Assembly (NCBI RefSeq): GCF_040493455.1
Contig: NZ_JANFDA010000005.1
Coordinates: 62,001 to 126,000 of the forward strand
Length of the DNA stretch: 64,000 nt
Reading direction: 5' to 3'
Origin: Microcosmobacter sp040493455
Lineage (GTDB): Bacteria > Bacteroidota > Bacteroidia > Flavobacteriales > Flavobacteriaceae
Below are positions 52,921-59,994 of this stretch, piece by piece (position 1 is the stretch's first letter; the number at the start of each line of letters is the position of its first letter). The notes below the pieces were generated by a model. That model was not told the DNA's origin, ran no database searches, and was given only the letters and a program-made list of their open reading frames with translations. The translations under genes were made by a program, and so were the position numbers.

Positions 52921-52954
52921 AAAAGCCTCTAAGAATATTTTCTTAGAGGCTTTT
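52921..52954. terminator. Strong bidirectional terminator after yidC
   Basis: A 14-bp perfect stem AAAAGCCTCTAAGA / TCTTAGAGGCTTTT (plus one further A-T pair) lies between yidC and the convergent fasciclin gene. Confidence 0.88.
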
Positions 52955-53000
52955 CGCTATCAACCAAAATTTAGGGATTATAGAGTTTCCCTAATATTTT

Positions 53001-54428
53001 TTACTCTCCAGGGAGCATTACTTTATTTAACACGTGAATAACACCATTGCCTGCTTGAACATCAACAGCGACAATTCCAACATCAGAATTACCAGCACCA
53101 TCAGTAACATCAGCAATATTATCACCAGTTCCAGGTAAATTAATAGTTATGGTTTGACCATTCAACATTGCAGGTGAAATACCATCTGTTAAATCTCCTG
53201 AGCGTACATTAGCTTCACTAATAACATGATGTAATAAAACTTGAGTAAGAACAGCTTCTTCAGGAATTGATGATAAAGCTGCAAATGCATCATTAGTAGG
53301 CGCAAAAACAGTAAACTCTGGATTAATACCATCCATATTCATACCTTCAGTTCTAGATAAGATTCCAGCAAAATCAGTTCCTGGAGTCAACTCCGTCAAC
53401 GCAGTAACTAAAGTAGAGAAGTTAGGATCTGCCAAAGCAAATGTCACAACGGTTGGTATGCCTATAACAGCATCTACGGCATGGATAACACCATTAGTAC
53501 CGATTACATCTGCTTGAGCTACAGTAGAAACACCATTAAAGGAAACACCATCACTAGTGTTGAAATATAAACTTAGATTACTAGAATTTGGTCCAGAGGC
53601 ACTTGTGCTTGTGTAACCAGCACCAGCATTAACTAAATCCGTAGATAGAGTTGTTCCTGCAAGAACATGATTTAAGAGTACTTGTGCTAAAGCATCAGTT
53701 GGAACATCAGTTAATGCAGCTCCATCTAAAAATGCATTAAAAGCATCGTTATCTGGTGCCAAAACTGTAAATGGACCATCTCCGCTTAGAACATCTACTA
53801 GACCACCATCAGCTAAGCCAAGCGCACTAACTAAGTTAGAGAAAGCTGGGTTTGCCAACGCATGGTTTACGACACTTGGTAAGCCTATAACTGCATCAAT
53901 AATATGGATAGTACCATTAGATGCATCCACATCTGCACCTCCAGTAGTTACAGAAGCAACATTATTGAAGCGTACACCAGTTGTAGTGTCAAAATATAAA
54001 CTCATGTTTTGTCCTCCAGCTCCAGTTGCTTGAGTGCTAGTGTAACCGCTTCCTAAATTTACTAAATCAGTTGAGCTAACATCTGCAGCGATAACATGAT
54101 TTAATAAAATCTGTGCCAAAACATCAGTAGGAACTTCTTCTAAAGAATTAAAGTTGTTGGCAGTTAGGAAAGCATCAAATGCATCATTTGTAGGTGCTAA
54201 TACAGTAAATGGACCAGCGCCATTTAAAACTGTAACTAAATCGCCATCAGCAGCTTGAAGTGCAGCTACTAAAGTGCTAAAGATCGGGTTTGCAGAAGCA
54301 ATTTCTACAATAGTTTCTGGTTGATTGTTTCCAGGTGGATTAGCATCATCATCATTGCTACATGAGCTCAATCCAATTACCAGAAAAAAAATAGGAATGA
54401 ATCTCAGTGTCTTTGAAATAATTTTCAT
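53001..54428 (-). CDS. Lipoprotein with three fasciclin domains
   Basis: A 475-residue lipoprotein. I start at the ATG at 54428 (MKIISKTLRF); the longer frame adds 11 residues before the signal peptide. The lipobox is LSSC followed by SNDDD, which favours outer-membrane or surface sorting. Three FAS1 domains of ~130-140 residues follow, each with FTVLAPTNDAF / FTVFAPTNDAF and an NG.IH..D.VI end (NGTIHIIDAVIGLP; NGVIHAVDAVIGIP; NGVIHVLNKVMLP). FAS1 domains mediate adhesion to cells or matrix. Monocistronic, with a terminator shared with yidC. Confidence 0.93.
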   Translation of the reverse strand: MKIISKTLRFIPIFFLVIGLSSCSNDDDANPPGNNQPETIVEIASANPIFSTLVAALQAADGDLVTVLNGAGPFTVLAPTNDAFDAFLTANNFNSLEEVPTDVLAQILLNHVIAADVSSTDLVNLGSGYTSTQATGAGGQNMSLYFDTTTGVRFNNVASVTTGGADVDASNGTIHIIDAVIGLPSVVNHALANPAFSNLVSALGLADGGLVDVLSGDGPFTVLAPDNDAFNAFLDGAALTDVPTDALAQVLLNHVLAGTTLSTDLVNAGAGYTSTSASGPNSSNLSLYFNTSDGVSFNGVSTVAQADVIGTNGVIHAVDAVIGIPTVVTFALADPNFSTLVTALTELTPGTDFAGILSRTEGMNMDGINPEFTVFAPTNDAFAALSSIPEEAVLTQVLLHHVISEANVRSGDLTDGISPAMLNGQTITINLPGTGDNIADVTDGAGNSDVGIVAVDVQAGNGVIHVLNKVMLPGE

Positions 54429-54458
54429 TTTTTTGAGTTTTAAAGTGTTCAACGGTAA

Positions 54459-54466
54459 CAAATATA
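54459..54466 (-). promoter_or_regulatory. Putative -7 promoter element of the fasciclin gene
   Basis: On the minus strand TATATTTG (TAnnTTTG), 30 bp before the ATG at 54428, which also supports that start over the one at 54461. Confidence 0.5.
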
Positions 54467-54492
54467 ATTAATTTGTTTAACGATTTTTAAAA

Positions 54493-55212
54493 ATGATTAA
54501 ACAAAAAATCAATTTTATGATTTTGTTAACACTTTTTGTGTCCTTATGTTATGCGCAAAAAGAGGTTAATAGATACGACAGCAATGGTAAGCGCCACGGG
54601 CTTTGGACTAAGAATTACAAGAATACCGATCAGGTGAGATATGAGGGTAATTTTGTTCATGGAAAAGAAGTGGGCTTGTTTAAGTTCTATAAGCTAGTTA
54701 AGGGGAAAAGTATTCTTAGTGCAACAAAGGATTTTAAAAAAGATTCCGATATAGTCGATGTGAAGTTCATGTCTTCAAAAGGAAAAGTAATTAGTGAAGG
54801 GCAGATGAAAGGTAAAGCATTTGTTGGCAAATGGCTGTATTACCATAACAAATTTGCTTCCGTGATGACGGTTGAACATTACAATAATGCTGGAAAGCTT
54901 GATGGTGAAAAAATCATTTACTTTAAAGATGGAAAGGTAGCAGAAAAGGTTACCTATAAAGATGGTAAAAGAGAAGGGAAGTCTGTATGGTATTCTGAAG
55001 AAGGCATACTACTTAGAGAATCCAATTACGTTAACGGAGAGCTTCATGGACCATCAAAATTTTATGATGCTTCTGGGCTAATAGCTTCTGAGGGTGTTTT
55101 TCAAAAAGATAGAAAGCATGGTATTTGGAAGTTTTATCAAAATGGAAAACTAAAAGAAGAAAAAGATTTTACCAGAAGGAGCAAAAATCCAAAACTTCAA
55201 AAGAAGCAATAG
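54493..55212 (+). CDS. Exported MORN-repeat (YwqK-like) protein
   Basis: A 239-residue protein with signal peptide (ends SLCYAQ, ~21). It has a series of MORN-type repeats of ~20-24 residues (YDSNGKRHGLWTKNYKN; YKDGKREGKSVWYSEEGILL; GVFQKDRKHGIWKFYQNGKL). It resembles the YwqK family, which is often labelled an antitoxin, but no toxin gene adjoins and the protein is exported, so that label is not justified. Role unknown; MORN repeats often make scaffold or membrane contacts. The basic tail (RRSKNPKLQKKQ) is notable. Confidence 0.85.
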   Translation: MIKQKINFMILLTLFVSLCYAQKEVNRYDSNGKRHGLWTKNYKNTDQVRYEGNFVHGKEVGLFKFYKLVKGKSILSATKDFKKDSDIVDVKFMSSKGKVISEGQMKGKAFVGKWLYYHNKFASVMTVEHYNNAGKLDGEKIIYFKDGKVAEKVTYKDGKREGKSVWYSEEGILLRESNYVNGELHGPSKFYDASGLIASEGVFQKDRKHGIWKFYQNGKLKEEKDFTRRSKNPKLQKKQ

Positions 55213-55246
55213 ATTTAGCTTATTCACTCCATAACAATAAATAATG

Positions 55247-55271
55247 GCAACGCTTTTGCGTTGCTTTTTTT
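55247..55271 (+). terminator. Terminator before mnmA
   Basis: A 7-bp perfect stem GCAACGC / GCGTTGC with a TTTT loop runs into seven T, 34 bp after the MORN-protein stop. Its loop and 3' arm also contain the TTTG of the putative mnmA promoter. Confidence 0.85.
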
Positions 55272-55284
55272 ATAATTAATTTTG
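55255..55284 (+). promoter_or_regulatory. Putative mnmA promoter, near-leaderless
   Basis: TTTG (55255-55258), 18 bp, then TAATTTTG (55277-55284): a full match to the flavobacterial TTG-N17-23-TAnnTTTG pattern. The ATG follows only four bases later, so the transcript would begin at or beside the start codon. Confidence 0.6.
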
Positions 55285-55288
55285 CAGC

Positions 55289-56476
55289 ATGAAACGAGTA
55301 ATAGTAGGATTATCTGGAGGTGTAGATTCTAGCGTTGCAGCTTATTTGTTAAAAGAGCAAGGCTATGAAGTGATTGGTCTATTCATGAAGAATTGGCACG
55401 ATGATTCCGTGACTATTTCTAACGAATGTCCATGGTTAGATGATAGCAATGATGCCATGCTTGTAGCAGATAAGTTAGGCATTCCGTTTCAAACAGTAGA
55501 TCTTAGCGAGCAGTACAAAGAGCGTATTGTGGATTATATGTTCAATGAGTACGAGCAAGGTAGAACGCCAAACCCAGATGTACTATGTAATCGCGAAATA
55601 AAGTTTGATGTCTTTATGAAGATTGCTATGGAGCTAGGAGCTGATTTTGTTGCTACAGGTCATTATTGTCGAAAAGGCGTCATTGAAAAGGATGGTGAAA
55701 AGGTATACCAATTACTGGCAGGTGTAGACAATAACAAAGACCAATCTTATTTTTTGTGTCAATTGTCACAAGAACAACTGAGCAAAGCATTATTTCCGAT
55801 AGGAGAATTAACAAAACCAGAAGTTCGTAAGATTGCCACAGAACTCAATTTGGTTACTGCTGAGAAGAAAGATTCTCAAGGACTTTGTTTTATTGGAAAG
55901 GTAAGACTTCCGGAATTTCTTCAACAGCAACTACAACCAAAAGAAGGTGTCATTGTAGAAGTGCCAAAAGATCATAAGGTCTATGGTGAAGAAGTGCCAG
56001 ATTTCGATTCAAAATATGATGAACTTCAGTATTTATCTCAAAAACTAGACTATTCTGTAGATTTTGGAAAAATTGTTGGGAAACATCAAGGCGCACACTA
56101 CTATACCAAAGGACAGCGTAAAGGCCTAGCAGTTGGAGGTACTCCAGAACCACTATTTGTCATTGATACAAATGTAGAGGACAATGTTATCTATACAGGA
56201 CAAGGCAAATCTCATCCTGGACTCTTCAAAAAAGCATTGTTTATCAAAGAACAAGAATTACATTGGGTAAGAGAAGATTTAGCCTTAGATATTGATGAAA
56301 CTATGCAGGCAGAAGTCCGTATTCGATATCGTCAACCCTTACAAAAAGCTACACTATATAAGGTTGAAGGTGGCTTGTTCATAGAGTTCGAAAACGCCCA
56401 ATCTGCTATAACCGAAGGACAGTTTGCAGCTTGGTATATCAATGAAGAGTTGGTAGGTTCGGGAGTTATTTCGTAA
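55289..56476 (+). CDS. mnmA: tRNA-uridine 2-sulfurtransferase MnmA
   Basis: A 395-residue enzyme that thiolates U34 of tRNA-Glu, -Gln and -Lys. The ATP-pyrophosphatase loop is GLSGGVDSSVAAYLLKEQGY at the N-terminus, so the start at 55289 is firm. Conserved catalytic cysteines lie in TPNPDVLCNREIKF and DSQGLCFIGKVRL. The C-terminal beta-barrel (GQRKGLAVGG; ITEGQFAAWY) is usual. It has a strong terminator before it and a T9SS subtilase 25 bp after it. Confidence 0.97.
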   Translation: MKRVIVGLSGGVDSSVAAYLLKEQGYEVIGLFMKNWHDDSVTISNECPWLDDSNDAMLVADKLGIPFQTVDLSEQYKERIVDYMFNEYEQGRTPNPDVLCNREIKFDVFMKIAMELGADFVATGHYCRKGVIEKDGEKVYQLLAGVDNNKDQSYFLCQLSQEQLSKALFPIGELTKPEVRKIATELNLVTAEKKDSQGLCFIGKVRLPEFLQQQLQPKEGVIVEVPKDHKVYGEEVPDFDSKYDELQYLSQKLDYSVDFGKIVGKHQGAHYYTKGQRKGLAVGGTPEPLFVIDTNVEDNVIYTGQGKSHPGLFKKALFIKEQELHWVREDLALDIDETMQAEVRIRYRQPLQKATLYKVEGGLFIEFENAQSAITEGQFAAWYINEELVGSGVIS

Positions 56477-56501
56477 ATTGCAGATACCAAATCTGTAAGA
56501 T

Positions 56502-58115
56502 ATGAAGAAGAAATTACTTTTATTAACCTTTTCTTTATTAGGAATTCTTGGGTATTCACAGCAAGATGCTTGGGTATTTCTTACTGATAAAGAGAATGTT
56601 TCGGCTTCAATAGCTAATCCTATTTCTATTCTAACTCAGAAAGCTATAGACAGAAAACTCGATAAGGGTGTTGCTATAGACGAGCGTGACGTTCCTGTTA
56701 ATGAATCTTACATTACACAGCTAAAAAATCAATCGGGAATTTCTGTAATGGCAAAATCCAAATGGTTTAATGCCGTACACGTTAGAGGAACAGAAGCCGA
56801 CATCAATGCATTACTGAATCTATCGTTTGTTGATAGTATTGACTTTGCAGATAATAGTTTAGACTCTTCTTCCAGAGTCTCACAACCTTCAAACAAGTTT
56901 GAAATTGAAGATACTCAAGTAAGCTTTACTTATGGAAATTCTCAAAATCAGGTGGAGATGATAAGTGCGGACGAACTGCACCTTCAAGATTATACAGGAG
57001 AAGGCATTACTGTAGCGGTTATGGATTCTGGTTTTCCTAATGTGAACACTATGGGAGGTTTTCAAAGGCTTAGAGACAATAATGATTTATTAGGAGGATA
57101 CGATTTTGTAGATCGTACAGCAGATGTTTATGCTTTTGGAGGAAGCGATCACGGTACAAAAGTACTTAGTGATATGGCTGGTTTTGTACAAGATGAATTT
57201 GTAGGAACAGCGCCAGACGCTTCATATTATTTATTCAGAACAGAAGATGTGCTTTCAGAAACTCCAGTAGAAGAAAGCTATTGGGTAGAAGCAGCGGAAA
57301 GAGCAGATAGTCTTGGTGTTGATATGATTAATACATCATTGGGATACAGAGTTTTTGATAATTCTGCTTACGATTATACACCAGCTAATATGGATGGGCA
57401 GACCGCTTTTATAACAAGAGGTGCTTCTATTGCTGCTGAAAAAGGAATTCTTGTTGTAGTCTCTGCAGGAAATTCTGGAGCTACTGCTTGGCAAACTGTT
57501 GGTGCACCTGCCGATTCTCCAGATGTGCTATCGATAGGAGCGGTTGATGCAGATGAAAACTATGCATCGTTCAGTTCCCAAGGATCTAGTGCACAACCAA
57601 CACAGAAGCCTGATGTTGTTGCTAGAGGAGCAGCCACTTATGTTATAGGCGCCAATAATGTCATTGTGCAAAACAACGGAACATCGTTTAGTGCACCAGT
57701 TATGGCTGGAGGTATTGCTTGTTTAATGCAAGCCTTACCAGAAGCTTCCACTGAGCAAATAAAACAATTTGTAAGAGAGTCTGCGTCCCAATTCAGTAGC
57801 CCTGATAATTTATTGGGTCATGGGATTCCAGATTTACAATTAGCTTTAGATATTGGTTTATCGATTTTAGAACAAGAGCGTCAAGACTTTGAATTATTTC
57901 CAAACCCTGTTGATACAGTACTCAATATTAGATTTCCATTCGGAATAGAACAAGCAGAGTTGAGGATTTATGATGTACTTGGAAAGCAAATCTTTAACCA
58001 ACCAATCACGAATACTACTAACCGTATTGATACTTCAGAAATGGCTTCAGGAGTGTATTTGTTGAATATTAAATCTCCAACCATTTCAAAAACTATTAAA
58101 CTGATCAAATCTTAG
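56502..58115 (+). CDS. T9SS-secreted subtilisin-like (S8) protease
   Basis: A 537-residue secreted serine protease. Signal peptide residues 1-19 (ends LGYSQ); a propeptide-like region follows (~20-150). The S8 domain (~165-450) has an intact triad: Asp175 (AVMDSGF), His217 (SDHGTKV) and Ser395 (NGTSFSAPV), with the oxyanion Asn323 in SAGNSG. The C-terminal ~75 residues (FELFPNPVDTVLNIRFPFGI) are a type A T9SS sorting domain, so it should be released or attached at the surface. Spacing to mnmA (25 bp) and to the next gene (0 bp) suggests one transcript. Confidence 0.94.
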   Translation: MKKKLLLLTFSLLGILGYSQQDAWVFLTDKENVSASIANPISILTQKAIDRKLDKGVAIDERDVPVNESYITQLKNQSGISVMAKSKWFNAVHVRGTEADINALLNLSFVDSIDFADNSLDSSSRVSQPSNKFEIEDTQVSFTYGNSQNQVEMISADELHLQDYTGEGITVAVMDSGFPNVNTMGGFQRLRDNNDLLGGYDFVDRTADVYAFGGSDHGTKVLSDMAGFVQDEFVGTAPDASYYLFRTEDVLSETPVEESYWVEAAERADSLGVDMINTSLGYRVFDNSAYDYTPANMDGQTAFITRGASIAAEKGILVVVSAGNSGATAWQTVGAPADSPDVLSIGAVDADENYASFSSQGSSAQPTQKPDVVARGAATYVIGANNVIVQNNGTSFSAPVMAGGIACLMQALPEASTEQIKQFVRESASQFSSPDNLLGHGIPDLQLALDIGLSILEQERQDFELFPNPVDTVLNIRFPFGIEQAELRIYDVLGKQIFNQPITNTTNRIDTSEMASGVYLLNIKSPTISKTIKLIKS

Positions 58116-59057
58116 ATGTCAAATAAAATTGTTGACCTTTTTAAAATAGAACATCCAATTGTTCAAGCTGGAATGATATGGAACAGTGGATGGCGCTTAG
58201 CTTCTGCTGCAAGTAATGCTGGAATCTTAGGGCTTTTAGGAGCTGGATCTATGTATCCTGAAGTCTTGCGAGAACACATTCAAAAATGTAAACAAGCTAC
58301 AGACAAACCTTTTGGTGTTAATGTGCCGATGTTGTACCCAAACATTGAGGAAATCATGAACATCATCGTCGACGAAGGTGTGAAAATTGTCTTCACTTCA
58401 GCAGGAAATCCTAAAACCTGGACAAAATGGTTAAAGGATAAAGGGATAACTGTTGTGCATGTGGTTAGTAGTGTAAAGTTTGCTTTAAAAGCCCAAGAGG
58501 CTGGAGTAGATGCTATTGTTGCTGAAGGCTTTGAAGCTGGTGGCCACAACGGACGTGATGAAACTACTACATTGACTTTGATTCCAATGGTTAGGGAGCA
58601 ATTACGCATACCATTAATAGCCGCAGGAGGTATCGCTACAGGACAAGCAATGTTAGCTGCTATGGTACTAGGAGCTGACGGTGTACAGGTAGGAAGTCGC
58701 TTTGTAGCAAGTCACGAATCTTCTGCTCACGATGCCTTTAAACGGGTTGTCGTAGATGCTAAAGAAGGTGATACGCATTTGACACTAAAAGAGTTAGCGC
58801 CTGTACGATTAATAAAGAACAAGTTCTACAACGAAGTACAGGAACTCTACAAAACTGGTCCAACAGTTGAGGAGCTAAAAGAGCTTTTAGGCAGAGCCAG
58901 AGCCAAAAGAGGAATGTTTGAAGGCGACTTGGAAGATGGCGAATTAGAGATTGGCCAAGTTTCAGGATTGATTCACGATGTCAAGTCTGTACAAGAGATT
59001 GTAGACGATATGCTTCAAGAGTTTGAAGACGCTAAGAAAGCGGTTACTAAGCTTTAA
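58116..59057 (+). CDS. Nitronate monooxygenase-like flavoenzyme
   Basis: A 313-residue TIM-barrel FMN enzyme of the nitronate monooxygenase / FabK-like family. Motifs are IEHPIVQAGMIWNSGWRLAS, the active-site region AEGFEAGGHNGRDETTTL (His in GGHNG), and the phosphate-binding loops IAAGGIATGQAMLAAMVLGA and VQVGSRFVAS. It could be a nitronate monooxygenase or an enoyl-ACP reductase of the FabK type; the sequence alone does not decide. It begins directly after the protease stop and its end overlaps ridA on the other strand by 11 bp. Confidence 0.88.
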   Translation: MSNKIVDLFKIEHPIVQAGMIWNSGWRLASAASNAGILGLLGAGSMYPEVLREHIQKCKQATDKPFGVNVPMLYPNIEEIMNIIVDEGVKIVFTSAGNPKTWTKWLKDKGITVVHVVSSVKFALKAQEAGVDAIVAEGFEAGGHNGRDETTTLTLIPMVREQLRIPLIAAGGIATGQAMLAAMVLGADGVQVGSRFVASHESSAHDAFKRVVVDAKEGDTHLTLKELAPVRLIKNKFYNEVQELYKTGPTVEELKELLGRARAKRGMFEGDLEDGELEIGQVSGLIHDVKSVQEIVDDMLQEFEDAKKAVTKL

Positions 59058-59433
59058 CAGCAATCATACTTATTTCAACATTAACAAACTTTGGTAAGTT
59101 GGCAACTTCAACAGTTTCGCGAGCTGGAGCTGTATCTTCATCAAAATATTGTCCGTAAACACTATTTATTTTTGAAAAATTATTCATATCAGAAATAAAG
59201 ATAGATGTCTTTATCACATGGTCAAATGTCATATCCGCAGCAGCTAAAACAGCCTTAAGGTTTTCCATAACAAGCTTTGTTTCACTTTCTACACTATCGC
59301 CTAGAGCAAGCTGACTAGTTTTAGGATCAATAGCAATTTGCCCAGAAGTGTAAAGTGTATTGTTAATTAATACTGCTTGATTATATGGTCCTATTGGAGC
59401 TGGTGCATTTGGTGTGTTAATGATTGTTTTCAT
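59047..59433 (-). CDS. ridA: RidA-family reactive intermediate deaminase
   Basis: A 128-residue RidA/YjgF protein that hydrolyses reactive enamines and imines from PLP enzymes. I start at the ATG at 59433 (MKTIINTPNAPAPIGPYNQA), the usual RidA N-terminus; the frame runs 17 residues further up. Conserved features are GPYNQAV, LYTSGQIAIDP, the Arg of APARETVEVANLP, and VNVEISMIAVKA. It forms the trimeric enzyme of normal length. It overlaps the 3' end of the flavoenzyme gene by 11 bp (convergent). Confidence 0.96.
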   Translation of the reverse strand: MKTIINTPNAPAPIGPYNQAVLINNTLYTSGQIAIDPKTSQLALGDSVESETKLVMENLKAVLAAADMTFDHVIKTSIFISDMNNFSKINSVYGQYFDEDTAPARETVEVANLPKFVNVEISMIAVKA

Positions 59434-59453
59434 GGGTAAGGATAATTTAGAAT

Positions 59454-59963
59454 TTAATTGACCTCTCTTTGCTTTCTCGACCAATTTAAAGAATTCAATT
59501 TAATATCAATATTAGAATAATCGATTAATCCAAGGGTAATTTTATTTGCATCCTTATTAATCATAATTCCATAGTATGTTTCTTCGTCATTGAATGGGTC
59601 ATCATATGTTTTTTCGTGCTTGTCATTTTTGAACCACCAAGACATGTATTCAAAGCTTTCAATATCATTTATGCCTTGTTCGTTTTCATCATCACCATAT
59701 TCAGAAATGATTTGTTCTAATATACTCTTAAACTCGTCAAAGTTGTGCTTTGCTACATGTAGTTCTAAATGATGGGCAACTCCATTAAATATTGAAACTT
59801 GAAATTCGCTAAAAATACCTTTATAAGTTGGGTCTAAACCAAACAATAAAAATGATCTACTATCACCTTCCTTAGAAATTAAATCGGTTAGAAAGACTGA
59901 TTTGCCATACAGTAATTCAAGATTAATATCTAGAAGTTCTTTGATGTTTTTTATTCTATTCAA
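59454..59963 (-). CDS. Hypothetical protein between ridA and lptD
   Basis: A 169-residue soluble acidic protein without signal peptide or membrane helix. Visible segments are helical at the start (MNRIKNIKELLDINLELLYG) and beta-like later (EETYYGIMINKDANKITLGL). I do not recognise a family. It lies between lptD (31 bp) and ridA (20 bp) on the same strand. Its base composition looks more A/T rich than its neighbours, which may mean it was inserted later. Confidence 0.65.
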   Translation of the reverse strand: MNRIKNIKELLDINLELLYGKSVFLTDLISKEGDSRSFLLFGLDPTYKGIFSEFQVSIFNGVAHHLELHVAKHNFDEFKSILEQIISEYGDDENEQGINDIESFEYMSWWFKNDKHEKTYDDPFNDEETYYGIMINKDANKITLGLIDYSNIDIKLNSLNWSRKQREVN

Positions 59964-59994
59964 TCTATTCTAGATTAATAGTTACGAAGTTATG

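Noticed and set aside
54493..55212. Toxin-antitoxin system (YwqK family is often called antitoxin)
   Set aside because: The protein is exported and no toxin-like gene is adjacent; the name comes from family annotation only.
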